Shown here: in pieces, positions 33,948 to 43,245 of the stretch
Layout of the letters: each line of letters opens with the position of its first letter
How positions within the stretch are numbered: position 1 is the first letter of the stretch
Source of the DNA: CAXBNB01 sp049115735
GTDB lineage: Bacteria > Bacteroidota > Bacteroidia > Cytophagales > Cyclobacteriaceae
Length of the DNA stretch: 64,000 bases
NCBI GenBank assembly: GCA_049115735.1
Contig: JAGDZP010000026.1
Span: 124,001-188,000, forward strand
Reading direction: 5' to 3'
Made by a program: the position numbers and the translations under genes
Notes under the pieces: generated by a model
What the model saw: only the letters and a program-made list of their open reading frames with translations
Told to the model about the DNA's origin: nothing
Databases searched by the model: none

Positions 33948-35621
33948 ATGAAAATCCTCAGATTTTTCTTCTTACTAATCATACTCTTCGCTCTTCATCT
34001 GGAAGGTCATGCCCAGAGAAGACCTAAATACAAGGCTGATAAGGTCGAATATCACGGCCGGGGAAAAGTAAAATTCCGAAAGCTGCTAGGCCATGTTGTC
34101 TTTACTCATGAATCTACCATTGTCCATTGCGATAGTGCCTACCAATACCCAAGAGACAATCGACTTGAAGCATTTGGGCATGTGCATATTAAGGATGGTG
34201 ATTCCGTGACCATTACTTCCAAAAAGCTCATTTATGAAGGAAAGAATCGATTGGCTAAGTTGAGAGATGATGTAGTATATCGCAACAGCACAAGAACACT
34301 ATATACGGACATTCTCGATTATGATCTGGTGGAAAAAATTGCCGACTTTAGGAGAAGAGGAAAACTAATAGATGAAGAAAACACGCTTACCAGCAACAAT
34401 GGCAGATTCTTTTCCCAAATAAACTACGCGGTTTTTTATCAGGACGTCAAGCTTGTGTCCCCTACTTACGATTTGGAGGCAGATACGTTGGAGTATTCTT
34501 CGGCTACAAAGATTGCTGTTACGAAAGGGCCTACCAATATCATTACAGGAGATAATACAACTGTATATGCCCAAGGAGGAGAATTCAAAACCTCAATAGA
34601 CATTACCATATTTGATGAAGGTAGAATAGAAACTGATGAATACATATTGGAGGGAGATGAGCTCTATCTTGATGACTCCACAAAATTTTACACCGCTATA
34701 GGTAATGTTATCCTGACCTCATTAAATGAAGATATGATCATTGTCGGCGAGAAAGGCATCTACGACAAGTCATTAGGCAGAAGCAAGATATTTGGCAACC
34801 CGGTAATGAAGAAGCTCATGCAGCAGGATACATTTTTCCTTTCTGCTGACACCTTAGTAGCCATTGAAAGTGAAATAGAAGCAGATAAGCGCATCCTGGC
34901 CTATTACGATGTAAAACTCTTTAAAGAAAATCTCCAGGGTAAATGCGACTCCATGTCTTATTTTATTGCAGATAGTTCTATCATCATGTATGAGGATCCT
35001 ATTCTATGGAATAACAAAAGCCAAATAGAAGCAGACTCGATAGACCTATTCCTAAAAAATGATGTGATTGACAAAATGGTGATGAGGAGAAATTCCTTTC
35101 TCTCATCTATTGACACTCTTGGACAGTACAATCAAATGAAAGGACGGAAAATGATTGCTTATTTTGATGGAGGAGTTATTAACACCATGGATATCAACGG
35201 AAATGGAGAAAGCCTATACTATGCTTTGGAAGGAGACAGTCTGGTAATAGGGCTTAATAAAATTTTATGTGGGGATATGAAAATTTGGTTCGAAAAGAGT
35301 AATCCTAAGTACATCTCATTTAAAAACCAACCAGAAGGTCAGCTCATCCCACCACATGAAATCACCCCTGACAAGTCCCAACTGGAGGGGTTTGCATGGC
35401 GGGGTAACGAGCGCCCAAAGTTGCATGAAGTAGCGACTTACTATAATAGTATCATGGATAATGAAGAATCAGAAAATGAGGAAGTGGAGTTAGGAGAAGC
35501 AATTGAGATAATTGAAATGGAGTTTGATAAAGAGATTAAAAACCTCGATCAAATTGATAAAAACAAACTGAAGGGAATTAAGCTCAAACCGGGGCAAAAA
35601 CCCAACTTTAAAAAAAACTAA
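33948..35621 (+). CDS. OstA/LptA-like lipopolysaccharide transport protein
   Basis: 557-residue secreted protein with signal peptide 1-22. The N-terminal half is an OstA-like N domain (about 30-190) of repeating short beta-strands (GHVVFTHESTIVHCDSAYQYP; LEAFGHVHIKDGDSVTITSKKLIY), the jellyroll used by LptA, LptC and LptD to carry LPS across the periplasm. A second repeat series continues to about 420, and the C-terminal 100 residues are charged and low complexity. A TTG directly precedes the chosen ATG. It heads the run to bamD, all envelope-assembly genes, but bamD has its own -7 box. Confidence 0.82.
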   Translation: MKILRFFFLLIILFALHLEGHAQRRPKYKADKVEYHGRGKVKFRKLLGHVVFTHESTIVHCDSAYQYPRDNRLEAFGHVHIKDGDSVTITSKKLIYEGKNRLAKLRDDVVYRNSTRTLYTDILDYDLVEKIADFRRRGKLIDEENTLTSNNGRFFSQINYAVFYQDVKLVSPTYDLEADTLEYSSATKIAVTKGPTNIITGDNTTVYAQGGEFKTSIDITIFDEGRIETDEYILEGDELYLDDSTKFYTAIGNVILTSLNEDMIIVGEKGIYDKSLGRSKIFGNPVMKKLMQQDTFFLSADTLVAIESEIEADKRILAYYDVKLFKENLQGKCDSMSYFIADSSIIMYEDPILWNNKSQIEADSIDLFLKNDVIDKMVMRRNSFLSSIDTLGQYNQMKGRKMIAYFDGGVINTMDINGNGESLYYALEGDSLVIGLNKILCGDMKIWFEKSNPKYISFKNQPEGQLIPPHEITPDKSQLEGFAWRGNERPKLHEVATYYNSIMDNEESENEEVELGEAIEIIEMEFDKEIKNLDQIDKNKLKGIKLKPGQKPNFKKN

Positions 35622-35729
35622 ACAACCATTCCAGATTACCTTGCATTAAGATAATAGTTAAGTATTGTTTGAGTTGTGATCCCGACAGAAGTAGAATCTC
35701 ACTAAATAGGTATTTCAATTAAAGACTCT

Positions 35730-35737
35730 TATATTTG
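35730..35737 (+). promoter_or_regulatory. -7 box of bamD (near-leaderless)
   Basis: TATATTTG matches TAnnTTTG. It ends 7 bases before the ATG at 35745, so the transcript would have almost no leader, or translation would start at the second ATG at 35754. Confidence 0.55.
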
Positions 35738-35744
35738 CAGCCCT

Positions 35745-36560
35745 ATGCGAAAAATGAGCCATTTTAGCGTGTTTTTGACTGTTTTAGCCCTTGTTTTAAT
35801 GGCTTCATGCAGTGAATTTAGAAAAATCCAAAAAAGTACCGACTGGAAACAGAAGTATGATGCGGCTATGGCTTATTATGAAAATGAAGACTACTATAAA
35901 GCCGGCCTTCTTCTGGAAGACATTATCCCAATAATAAGGGGTACCAAAGAAGCAGAAAAAGCCAACTTCATTCACGCATATACCTACTATCACCAGAGAC
36001 AATATTTGCTAAGTGCCAATTATTTCCAGAACTTTGCTGTAGTCTACTCACGTAGCGACTATGCCGAGGAAGCTTCTTACATGCAAGCCTATTCGCTCTA
36101 TCTGCAGTCGCCGGACACCAACCTTGACCAGACTAGTACGTATGAAGCAATTACTGCATTTCAAAATTTCATAAACAGTCACCCAAGAGGCGAGTATGCT
36201 GATAAGGTGAATGAAATCATGGACGAAATGCAGCATAAGTTGGAACTCAAAGCATTTGAAAATGCCAAACAATACCATAAACTTAGAAGATACGAGGCAG
36301 CCTTAATCGCCTTTGAGAACTTCTCGAAGGATTTTCCAGATTCAAGGCTTAACGAAGAAGCTTTGTACTTATCAGTAGATACTCAGTATAATTTTGCCAA
36401 ACAAAGTATTTACACAAAGCAAAAAGAGAGATATTCACAGACTGTAGAGATGTACGAAGAATTAATAGACAATTACCCGCAAAGTGAATTTTTGAAACGT
36501 GCAGAAAACATGTATTCAAATTCACTGGACGAAATAAAAAAATTAACAGAAAAAAAATAA
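35745..36560 (+). CDS. bamD: Outer membrane assembly lipoprotein BamD
   Basis: Lipoprotein subunit of the BAM complex that folds outer membrane proteins. Lipobox LMASC with Cys22, then tetratricopeptide repeats over residues 30-270 (KYDAAMAYYENEDYYKAGLLLEDI; HAYTYYHQRQYLLSANYFQNF; AKQYHKLRRYEAALIAFENF). 271 residues, normal. An alternative start at 35754 (MSHFSV) would leave a shorter signal peptide. It is followed after 3 bases by the Rpb6-like gene. Confidence 0.93.
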   Translation: MRKMSHFSVFLTVLALVLMASCSEFRKIQKSTDWKQKYDAAMAYYENEDYYKAGLLLEDIIPIIRGTKEAEKANFIHAYTYYHQRQYLLSANYFQNFAVVYSRSDYAEEASYMQAYSLYLQSPDTNLDQTSTYEAITAFQNFINSHPRGEYADKVNEIMDEMQHKLELKAFENAKQYHKLRRYEAALIAFENFSKDFPDSRLNEEALYLSVDTQYNFAKQSIYTKQKERYSQTVEMYEELIDNYPQSEFLKRAENMYSNSLDEIKKLTEKK

Positions 36561-36563
36561 ATT

Positions 36564-36884
36564 ATGGCTAATCCATCAATTGAAACAAGAGATATCGATT
36601 CTCTTTCGAAACCAACCAACAACGTTTACAAATCAATCGTAGTTGTATCTAAAAGAGCAAGACAGATTTCTTCTAATGTAAAAGAAGAACTAAGCGGAAA
36701 GTTGGCTGAGTTTGCATCGACTGTAGATAATCTTGAGGAGATTTTCGAAAACAGAGAGCAAATCGAGATTTCAAAATTCTACGAAAGGATGCCTAAGCCT
36801 ACAGCAGTGGCAATAGAGGAGTTTTTGGATGACAAAGTACTCTTCAGAGATGCCGAGAAAGAAGAAGGTGGAATCAACGTTTAA
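36564..36884 (+). CDS. RNA polymerase Rpb6/omega-type subunit
   Basis: 106-residue protein of the Bacteroidota Rpb6-like omega family (NNVYKSIVVVSKRARQISSNVKEEL at residues 19-43 is the conserved polymerase-binding segment). It would support assembly of the beta-prime subunit in place of the shorter rpoZ product. It sits 3 bases after bamD and 19 before coaBC, matching the conserved order bamD-Rpb6-coaBC of this phylum (family knowledge). Confidence 0.88.
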   Translation: MANPSIETRDIDSLSKPTNNVYKSIVVVSKRARQISSNVKEELSGKLAEFASTVDNLEEIFENREQIEISKFYERMPKPTAVAIEEFLDDKVLFRDAEKEEGGINV

Positions 36885-36903
36885 TTAAACTAATTTTACC
36901 CTC

Positions 36904-38106
36904 ATGATGGAGGGAAAAAAAATCTTGCTTGGAGTGTGCGGCAGTATAGCTGCATACAAATCAGCATTTCTCATTCGGTTACTCACCGGTCTGGGTGCCG
37001 AAGTAAAAGTTGTCATGACTTCCTCTGCTTCGGATTTCATCACTCCTCTGACTCTTTCCACACTTTCTAAAAATCCTGTTGCGCATCATTTTGTCAAAGG
37101 TGATAATGGCGAATGGGAGAACCATGTGGAGTTGGGTCTATGGGCTGATTTGATGCTTGTTGCCCCTGCAAGCGCTAACACCATTTCTAAATTTGCTACT
37201 GGCCTTTGTGACAATTTACTTTCCGCAGTGTACCTCTCTGCCAAATGTCCTATAATGATTGCTCCTGCTATGGACCTTGACATGTATCAACATCCCAGCA
37301 CCCAAGAAAACCTCACAACACTCAAAAAATACGGGAATAAGATATTGGATGCCGAACACGGGGAATTGGCCAGCGGTCTCGTCGGTCAGGGCAGAATGAT
37401 GGAACCCGAAAATATAGTACAGGAGATCAAGTCTTTTTTTTTTAACAAAAATCAACTCTCAGGTAAGCGCGCTTTAGTCACCGCTGGTCCGACATACGAA
37501 GCAATTGACCCTGTGAGATTTATAGGGAACAATTCTTCTGGAAAAATGGGCGTAGCACTGGCAGAGTCTTTGGCCAGTAGAGGTGCAAAAGTAGCGCTCA
37601 TCTCAGGCCCTGGGGTAGCATTACCCAATCACAACCTAATCACAACCCATAGGGTCAAGTCTGCTGAAGAAATGCATTCTGAAGTAGATAAACATTTTGA
37701 AAATAGCGATATCTCCATCTTTGCTGCGGCAGTAGCCGACTACAGACCTGCCGATGTTGCTGAACAAAAAATTAAAAAATCAGATGCTAGCCTAGACTTG
37801 AAACTTGTGAAGAACAAGGACATAGCCACCGAAATGGGGAAGAAGAAAAAGGCAAGCCAGGTGAATGTAGGTTTTGCTTTGGAAACGGAAAATGAAGAGT
37901 CAAATGCCTTACAAAAGCTGAAGAAAAAGAACTTTGATTTAATTGTTTTAAATTCTTTGAATGATCCAGGTGCAGGCTTTTCCGTTGATACCAATAAAAT
38001 CAGTATTTTTAGCGTTAGAAATGGACCAGTACACCTTCCACTGAAAAGTAAAAAAGAAGTTGCTGAAGATATTGTCGATAACATATACAAACACATTAAT
38101 GCGTAA
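36904..38106 (+). CDS. coaBC: Bifunctional phosphopantothenoylcysteine synthetase/decarboxylase
   Basis: Two steps of coenzyme A synthesis. The flavin-dependent CoaC domain (1-180) has GSIAAYKSA, the PASANTISKFATG loop and APAMDLDMYQHPS; the CoaB domain (about 185-400) has ALVTAGPTYEAIDPVRFIGNNSSGKMG, and the lysine-rich KNKDI and GFALET motifs. 400 residues. Two consecutive ATG codons are possible starts. The next gene starts inside its last codons (8-base overlap). Confidence 0.95.
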   Translation: MMEGKKILLGVCGSIAAYKSAFLIRLLTGLGAEVKVVMTSSASDFITPLTLSTLSKNPVAHHFVKGDNGEWENHVELGLWADLMLVAPASANTISKFATGLCDNLLSAVYLSAKCPIMIAPAMDLDMYQHPSTQENLTTLKKYGNKILDAEHGELASGLVGQGRMMEPENIVQEIKSFFFNKNQLSGKRALVTAGPTYEAIDPVRFIGNNSSGKMGVALAESLASRGAKVALISGPGVALPNHNLITTHRVKSAEEMHSEVDKHFENSDISIFAAAVADYRPADVAEQKIKKSDASLDLKLVKNKDIATEMGKKKKASQVNVGFALETENEESNALQKLKKKNFDLIVLNSLNDPGAGFSVDTNKISIFSVRNGPVHLPLKSKKEVAEDIVDNIYKHINA

Positions 38107-38995
38107 ATACCTTCTCTTTTTAATAATACTCCTATGTTCCAAGGTATCCATTAGCCAGGAACTCAACTGTAGGGTTAGTGTCGATGCGCGTCAAATTCAG
38201 AGTACAGAAAGGAGGATTTTTGAGGATATGGAAACTGCTTTCGGGCAATTTATGAATAACCGGAAGTGGACTGACGATGAATATGAGCTAGAGGAAAGGA
38301 TCAATTGCAACATTATCATAACCCTGGAATCACAACCTTCAATAGGAAACTATACTGCGACAGTACAGGTGCTATCAGCCAGACCAATTTATGGAACAGC
38401 TTATGAGTCAGTACTCATCAATTTTGCTGATAGGGATTGGGCATTTGAATACAATGAGTCTCAACCCCTACAGTACAATGACAACACCTTTATCTCCAAT
38501 ATCACTTCCTTACTGGCGTATTACGCTTATTTGATCATAGGCTTTGATTATGACTCTTTCGAAAAACTAGGTGGAGACACATACTTCAATAAAGCCTGGC
38601 AAGTCGTAAACAGTGCACAGCAATCAGGCTACACAGGATGGGATCAGTTCAATAGTATTAGGAATCGATATTGGTTCGCAGAGAATATCATCAATAACCA
38701 ACTGCAGCCAATTCGTGAAGCAATCTATGAATATCACAGAAATGGCATGGATCAGTTTATTGAGAAACCCGATGATGCAAGAAGGTCCATGTTGGAGATT
38801 TTGAAAAATATCCAAGAAGTAAACAAGATCAAACCAAGAGCGATCCTTACCATTTCCTTTATGGATGCCAAAGCCAAAGAAATCTCCAACATTTTTTCTG
38901 ATGGCAACCTGACCGTCCGTAGAGAAGTGTACACCATACTACAGGATATCGATCCAAGTAGAGGCGAAGAATACGATAAGATTATCGGGCGATAA
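38099..38995 (+). CDS. DUF4835 secreted protein
   Basis: 298-residue protein with signal peptide 1-19 (KYLLFLIILLCSKVSISQ). The mature part matches the Bacteroidota-specific DUF4835 family (ELNCRVSVDARQIQSTERRIF; WTDDEYELEERINCNIIITLE; GDTYFNKAWQVVNSAQQSGYTGWD). The ATG at 38099 overlaps the coaBC stop by 8 bases; the earlier in-frame start at 38060 would place coding sequence inside coaBC with no signal peptide at the end. Function unknown; its location next to coaBC and recN is conserved. Confidence 0.88.
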   Translation: MRKYLLFLIILLCSKVSISQELNCRVSVDARQIQSTERRIFEDMETAFGQFMNNRKWTDDEYELEERINCNIIITLESQPSIGNYTATVQVLSARPIYGTAYESVLINFADRDWAFEYNESQPLQYNDNTFISNITSLLAYYAYLIIGFDYDSFEKLGGDTYFNKAWQVVNSAQQSGYTGWDQFNSIRNRYWFAENIINNQLQPIREAIYEYHRNGMDQFIEKPDDARRSMLEILKNIQEVNKIKPRAILTISFMDAKAKEISNIFSDGNLTVRREVYTILQDIDPSRGEEYDKIIGR

Positions 38996-39002
38996 ATCCT
39001 AT

Positions 39003-39623
39003 TTAAAATTCATAACCAAATCTTTCAATATCTTCGCGAAAATGCTGGCTAATGAATTCATGAGTTTCATCTGAGTAATACTCTTTGTACGATTTAGATC
39101 TGGTGGACTGATTGATATGTGGGAAATCTGAAAACAATTTGAATATTTTCAATCGCTTGTATAATTTTTTCGAATCCCCTGCCAAAGCCTCAAAACGAAA
39201 CACCTCATCAATCAACAAATGGCCTTTTTCATCGCAAAGCATCATTGATTGACTCGGGTTGAAAGTGTCTACCCACCATGGCAGCCACTCTTCAAAAGAC
39301 ATCTCTTTTGCCCATGCCGGAATTTCGGAATGTACCTCGTAAGTCGTGTTTTTTACAAATGGCCTATGCAGTCCCCTATTAAATAAATAATTGGACACGG
39401 CCCAGTCCCAGGGATTTCTGACAATTGAGAACTTATAATAGCTAGAAAAATCATCGCCCATCAGAGCTTTCAAATCAGTGGCTGCAATGTGCTTAAAATA
39501 AATGCTATCAAAGTTTTGCTCTCCTTGCAGCACCTTACCATAGCGCCATAGGCTCACCTGTACACTCGTTCCTCCGGTCTTTGGTATGTGTATAAAAATG
39601 AATCTTTTTTTGCGCCCAATCAT
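39003..39623 (-). CDS. Sulfotransferase family protein (type 2)
   Basis: 206-residue PAPS-dependent sulfotransferase. The 5'-phosphosulfate-binding loop PKTGGTS is at residues 14-20 and the 3'-phosphate-binding motif SIVRNPWDWAVS at about 66-77, with ending FREDIERFGYEF typical of the family. It likely sulfates a surface carbohydrate; the acceptor is unknown. It lies on the opposite strand within a run of plus-strand core genes (coaBC-DUF4835 ... recN), just 7 bases from the DUF4835 stop, which looks like an insertion into a conserved neighbourhood. Confidence 0.85.
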   Translation of the reverse strand: MIGRKKRFIFIHIPKTGGTSVQVSLWRYGKVLQGEQNFDSIYFKHIAATDLKALMGDDFSSYYKFSIVRNPWDWAVSNYLFNRGLHRPFVKNTTYEVHSEIPAWAKEMSFEEWLPWWVDTFNPSQSMMLCDEKGHLLIDEVFRFEALAGDSKKLYKRLKIFKLFSDFPHINQSTRSKSYKEYYSDETHEFISQHFREDIERFGYEF

Positions 39624-39740
39624 CTTGACAATATTTCATACGCAAGATATCAAATCGTCTCAAAAGCTATTGCTTGATCGAAGTTTAGAAAAACAGGTAT
39701 TAAGACTCTACAATTTCCTATGGAGTTCGGACTAAATATA

Positions 39741-39748
39741 TATTTTTG
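39741..39748 (+). promoter_or_regulatory. Candidate -7 box of recN
   Basis: TATTTTTG matches TAnnTTTG, 32 bases before the recN ATG. It restores a plus-strand promoter downstream of the inserted sulfotransferase gene. Confidence 0.5.
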
Positions 39749-39780
39749 AACTCCTTATTAAATGCCATTATCAATAGTCT

Positions 39781-41433
39781 ATGCTTGCAAAGCTTTCTAT
39801 AAAAAATTATGCCCTCATTCGTGATCTGGAGATTTCTCCGTCTTCTGCCCTAAATATCATTACTGGGGAAACTGGAGCTGGAAAATCCATTATGCTGGGA
39901 GCTTTGGGGCTATTGCTTGGAAATCGTGCTGACACAAAGGCGCTACTTTCTAAAGACAGCAAATGTATTATTGAAGGGGAGTTTCAGGTGGCCGACTATC
40001 AACTCGAATCAATTTTTGAAGAAGCTGATCTCGACTATGAAGATCAAACCATTATTCGAAGAGAAATTAATCCGAAGGGCAAATCCAGGGCTTTCATCAA
40101 CGACATGCCTACAACTCTCGATACACTAATGAGAATAGGACTAAAGCTCCTGGACATTCACTCGCAAAATGAGAGTATTCAAATAGCCAAAAAAGAAACA
40201 AGGCTGAAGTTGATCGATGACTATGCTCAGAACGAGTCAACAAGAAACAAATATGAAAGTGCGTATACAAAGTATTTGGAAGCACTAAAAAATCTGGAAA
40301 AACTCAGGGCATCACAGGCGGACATAAAGAAAGAAGAAAGCTACAATAACTTTCTTCTGGATGAACTGACAAAAGCTGACTTGTCACATGGAGAACAAGA
40401 AGAACTGGAGAGTGAAATCAAGATTCTAGACAACTCAGAGGACATAAAAGTGAAGCTATCTCAGATAATTGGAGAGTTTCAGGAAAGTGATTTTTCCGTT
40501 TCCGATAAATTATCTGAGATGTATAGCGCACTCAGTAGTATCGATTCTTACTCCAGTGAACTAGAGAAATTAAGCGAGCGTTTTAGTTCTTGCTTGGAGG
40601 AACTCAAAGACGTAGTTGGAGAACTCAACAGAGTACTGGATTCGGTTGAGCATGATCCAGCGAGGATAGAAGAAATCAACCAGAGATTGAGCTTGCTTTA
40701 TCAATTGCAACAAAAACATGGGGTTGATTCCGTCGACTCATTACTGGCCATCCAAGGAGAATTAGAGGAGAAAGTATCAACTGTGCAAAATCTGGAGAAA
40801 GCCCTGGTTGATGCCCAATCTGCTTTTGACAAATGCTCAAAAATTCTACTCCAAAAAGGAGCCAAGCTCAGCAAAAGCAGAACAAGCGTATTGAGCAAGT
40901 TTTCAGATGACATGAACAAGTTGCTCGACTATGTGGGTATTCCTGACGGAAAACTTGAAATGAGGCATACCGAAATTCCTCCTACATCTACAGGGATTGA
41001 TAAACTTGAAATGCTCTTTAGTGCAAACAAAGGTGTAACCCCACAACCAGTTGGTCAAGTGGCTTCTGGTGGTGAATTTTCGAGACTGATGCTCTGCATC
41101 AAATACTTGCTAGCAAGTAAGACAGCCATGCCAACGGTAATATTCGATGAGATAGACACTGGGGTGTCTGGTGAAATCGCGAAGAAAATGGCCATCATGA
41201 TGAAGAAAATGGCTCAAAACCATCAAATTATAGCTATCAGTCATCTTCCTCAAATAGCTGCTAAAGGTGACGCTCATTACTATGTATATAAAAACAACCG
41301 ATCCGAAACAGCAGAAAGCCTGATCAAGAAGCTGACCCCTGACGATCATATCCAAGAGGTGGCTAAGATGATCGGAGGCCTAAACCCATCAGAGGCTGCT
41401 ATAAAAAATGCCAAAGAATTAATTGCAGGTTAG
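39781..41433 (+). CDS. recN: DNA repair protein RecN
   Basis: SMC-like ATPase acting in double-strand break repair. Walker A GETGAGKS is at residues 29-36, a long coiled coil spans about 150-370, and the C-terminal ABC half has the signature VASGGEFSRLMLCIKYL and Walker B PTVIFDEIDTGVSG, followed by the H-loop ISHLPQIAAKGDAHYYV. 550 residues, normal length. Confidence 0.96.
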   Translation: MLAKLSIKNYALIRDLEISPSSALNIITGETGAGKSIMLGALGLLLGNRADTKALLSKDSKCIIEGEFQVADYQLESIFEEADLDYEDQTIIRREINPKGKSRAFINDMPTTLDTLMRIGLKLLDIHSQNESIQIAKKETRLKLIDDYAQNESTRNKYESAYTKYLEALKNLEKLRASQADIKKEESYNNFLLDELTKADLSHGEQEELESEIKILDNSEDIKVKLSQIIGEFQESDFSVSDKLSEMYSALSSIDSYSSELEKLSERFSSCLEELKDVVGELNRVLDSVEHDPARIEEINQRLSLLYQLQQKHGVDSVDSLLAIQGELEEKVSTVQNLEKALVDAQSAFDKCSKILLQKGAKLSKSRTSVLSKFSDDMNKLLDYVGIPDGKLEMRHTEIPPTSTGIDKLEMLFSANKGVTPQPVGQVASGGEFSRLMLCIKYLLASKTAMPTVIFDEIDTGVSGEIAKKMAIMMKKMAQNHQIIAISHLPQIAAKGDAHYYVYKNNRSETAESLIKKLTPDDHIQEVAKMIGGLNPSEAAIKNAKELIAG

Positions 41434-41530
41434 CCGTGCTGGTAGCAAGTCAAATTGGAAATTGGACTCTGTTTCATTGATTATTGAAGTGGCTTGATTT
41501 TATTTGCAGCTGATTATAAAATTCTAAACT

Positions 41531-42340
41531 ATGGCTTATAATTTATTAAAAGGGAAAAAAGGAATCATATTTGGCGCATTGGACGAAAAATCCATCGCCT
41601 GGAAAGTGGCTCTCAAAGCAAAAGAAGAAGGTGCTGAGTTTGTCTTGACAAATGCTCCTATTGCATTGAGAATGGGTGCCATCAACCAATTGGCGGAAGA
41701 ATGCGGGTCCGAAGTGATCCCTGCAGACGCTACATCTGTTGAAGATCTTGAAAACCTTTTCTCTAAATCTATTGAAATACTTGGAGGGAAATTAGACTTT
41801 GTGTTGCATTCTATCGGGATGAGTCCGAATGTAAGAAAAGGCAAAAAATACAATGAGCTCAACTACGACTGGATGCTAAAAGCTATTGATATTTCCGCTT
41901 TGTCCTTTCACAAAGTAATGGCTGTTGCAGAAAAACAAGATGCCATTAACGACTGGGGATCTGTACTGGCACTTTCATACATAGCCGCTCAACGTACATT
42001 CCCGGATTACTCAGATATGGCCCAATCAAAAGCTGTATTGGAATCTATAGCAAGGAGTTATGGCGAGCGCCTGGGCACGCAAAAGAATATCAGGGTAAAT
42101 ACGATCTCACAATCTCCTACTCTAACCACCGCAGGTACGGGTATAGGCGGATTTGATGTATTCTTTGATTACGCAGATAAAATGTCTCCGCTGGGTAACG
42201 CCAGCGCTGAGTCATGTGCTGATTATTGTGTGGCAATGTTCTCGGACCTTACCAGAATGGTAACTATGCAGAACCTCATGCACGATGGTGGTTTCTCCAC
42301 TTCAGGCATCACTCAGAAATTAATCGACAAGTTGACCTAA
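41531..42340 (+). CDS. fabI: Enoyl-ACP reductase (NADH)
   Basis: Last reductive step of type II fatty acid elongation. It has the FabI nucleotide motif GKKGIIFGALDEKSIAWKVA (residues 8-27), the serine-rich HSIGMSP segment, and the catalytic Tyr-x6-Lys as YSDMAQSK near residue 158. 269 residues. It would be the target of triclosan-type inhibitors. A near-match to a -7 box (TTTATTTG) precedes it; a terminator follows. Confidence 0.96.
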   Translation: MAYNLLKGKKGIIFGALDEKSIAWKVALKAKEEGAEFVLTNAPIALRMGAINQLAEECGSEVIPADATSVEDLENLFSKSIEILGGKLDFVLHSIGMSPNVRKGKKYNELNYDWMLKAIDISALSFHKVMAVAEKQDAINDWGSVLALSYIAAQRTFPDYSDMAQSKAVLESIARSYGERLGTQKNIRVNTISQSPTLTTAGTGIGGFDVFFDYADKMSPLGNASAESCADYCVAMFSDLTRMVTMQNLMHDGGFSTSGITQKLIDKLT

Positions 42341-42365
42341 GCAGAGCTATCTAAAGATAAATATT

Positions 42366-42409
42366 ATTGCCATTCCTGTTGGTTTAGCCAACCTGAATGG
42401 CAATTTTTG
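42366..42409 (+). terminator. Strong intrinsic terminator directly before ispE
   Basis: ATTGCCATTC pairs with GAATGGCAAT (10 bp), then a symmetric CT/CT internal loop, then GTTGG with CCAAC around TTTAG; TTTTTG follows. It is 25 bases after fabI and its T-run ends 7 bases before the ispE start codon, leaving no room for a promoter in between. Confidence 0.88.
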
Positions 42410-42416
42410 TTTCAGC

Positions 42417-43232
42417 ATGATCAGTTTCCCGAATGCCAAAATAAATCTCGGATTGAACATCCTATCCAAAAGAGCGGATGGGTTTCACAATATTTCCTCG
42501 TGTTTCTACCCAGTAGGCTGGTGTGACGTTCTTGAGATTATTCCTGCGGACAAATTACAATTTTCATCCAGTGGAATAGACATCCCAGGGGATGCCGAAG
42601 ACAACTTATGCCTAAAAGCTTATAAGCTACTTAAACGAAATTTTGATATTCCTCCTGTTCATATCCATTTGCATAAAATAATTCCAATTGGTGCTGGGCT
42701 GGGTGGAGGATCCTCAGATTGCGCCTTCACCTTCAAACTCCTCAATGAGCTTTTTGATCTTGAACTCTCAAATATTTCACTGGAAAATTATGCCTCCCAA
42801 CTGGGAAGTGATTGTCCATTTTTCATCCGAAACCAACCTGTGTTGGTCTCCGGTACTGGCAATGAATTCTCCGAAGTTTCCTTAGACCTCAGTGAAAAAC
42901 ATATCATAATCGTTTACCCCAACATCCATGTTTCCACAAAAGAAGCCTATGCCGGTATCAACCCCGCTAATCCCTCCTTGGCGATAGAAGAAATATTGAA
43001 TCGCAATCCACGGGATTGGCACGAACCCCTTGTCAATGATTTTGAAAACTCTGTAATTCCAAATCACCCGGAGATCAACGAAGTAAAAAACCTGCTATAT
43101 GATAAAGGAGCACTTTATAGTTCCATGACCGGTTCCGGCTCAGCAGTCTATGGAATCTTTAATGAAGAGAGTCAAATCCAGGAACTGGCTGATCATTTTT
43201 CAGATTACCCTTGCTGGAGCGGAATACTCTAG
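42417..43232 (+). CDS. ispE: 4-diphosphocytidyl-2-C-methyl-D-erythritol kinase
   Basis: GHMP-family kinase of the non-mevalonate isoprenoid pathway. N-terminal NAKINLGLNILSKRADGFHNI is diagnostic, and the ATP-binding GHMP motif IPIGAGLGGGSSDCA lies at residues 89-103, with MTGSGSAVYGIF in the C-terminal half. 271 residues. The gene starts 7 bases after a strong terminator; a one-mismatch -7 box, TATTATTG, at 42362-42369 would start transcription inside the hairpin. It ends 13 bases from the convergent kinase gene. Confidence 0.95.
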   Translation: MISFPNAKINLGLNILSKRADGFHNISSCFYPVGWCDVLEIIPADKLQFSSSGIDIPGDAEDNLCLKAYKLLKRNFDIPPVHIHLHKIIPIGAGLGGGSSDCAFTFKLLNELFDLELSNISLENYASQLGSDCPFFIRNQPVLVSGTGNEFSEVSLDLSEKHIIIVYPNIHVSTKEAYAGINPANPSLAIEEILNRNPRDWHEPLVNDFENSVIPNHPEINEVKNLLYDKGALYSSMTGSGSAVYGIFNEESQIQELADHFSDYPCWSGIL

Positions 43233-43245
43233 CTAATGTCCCTTA

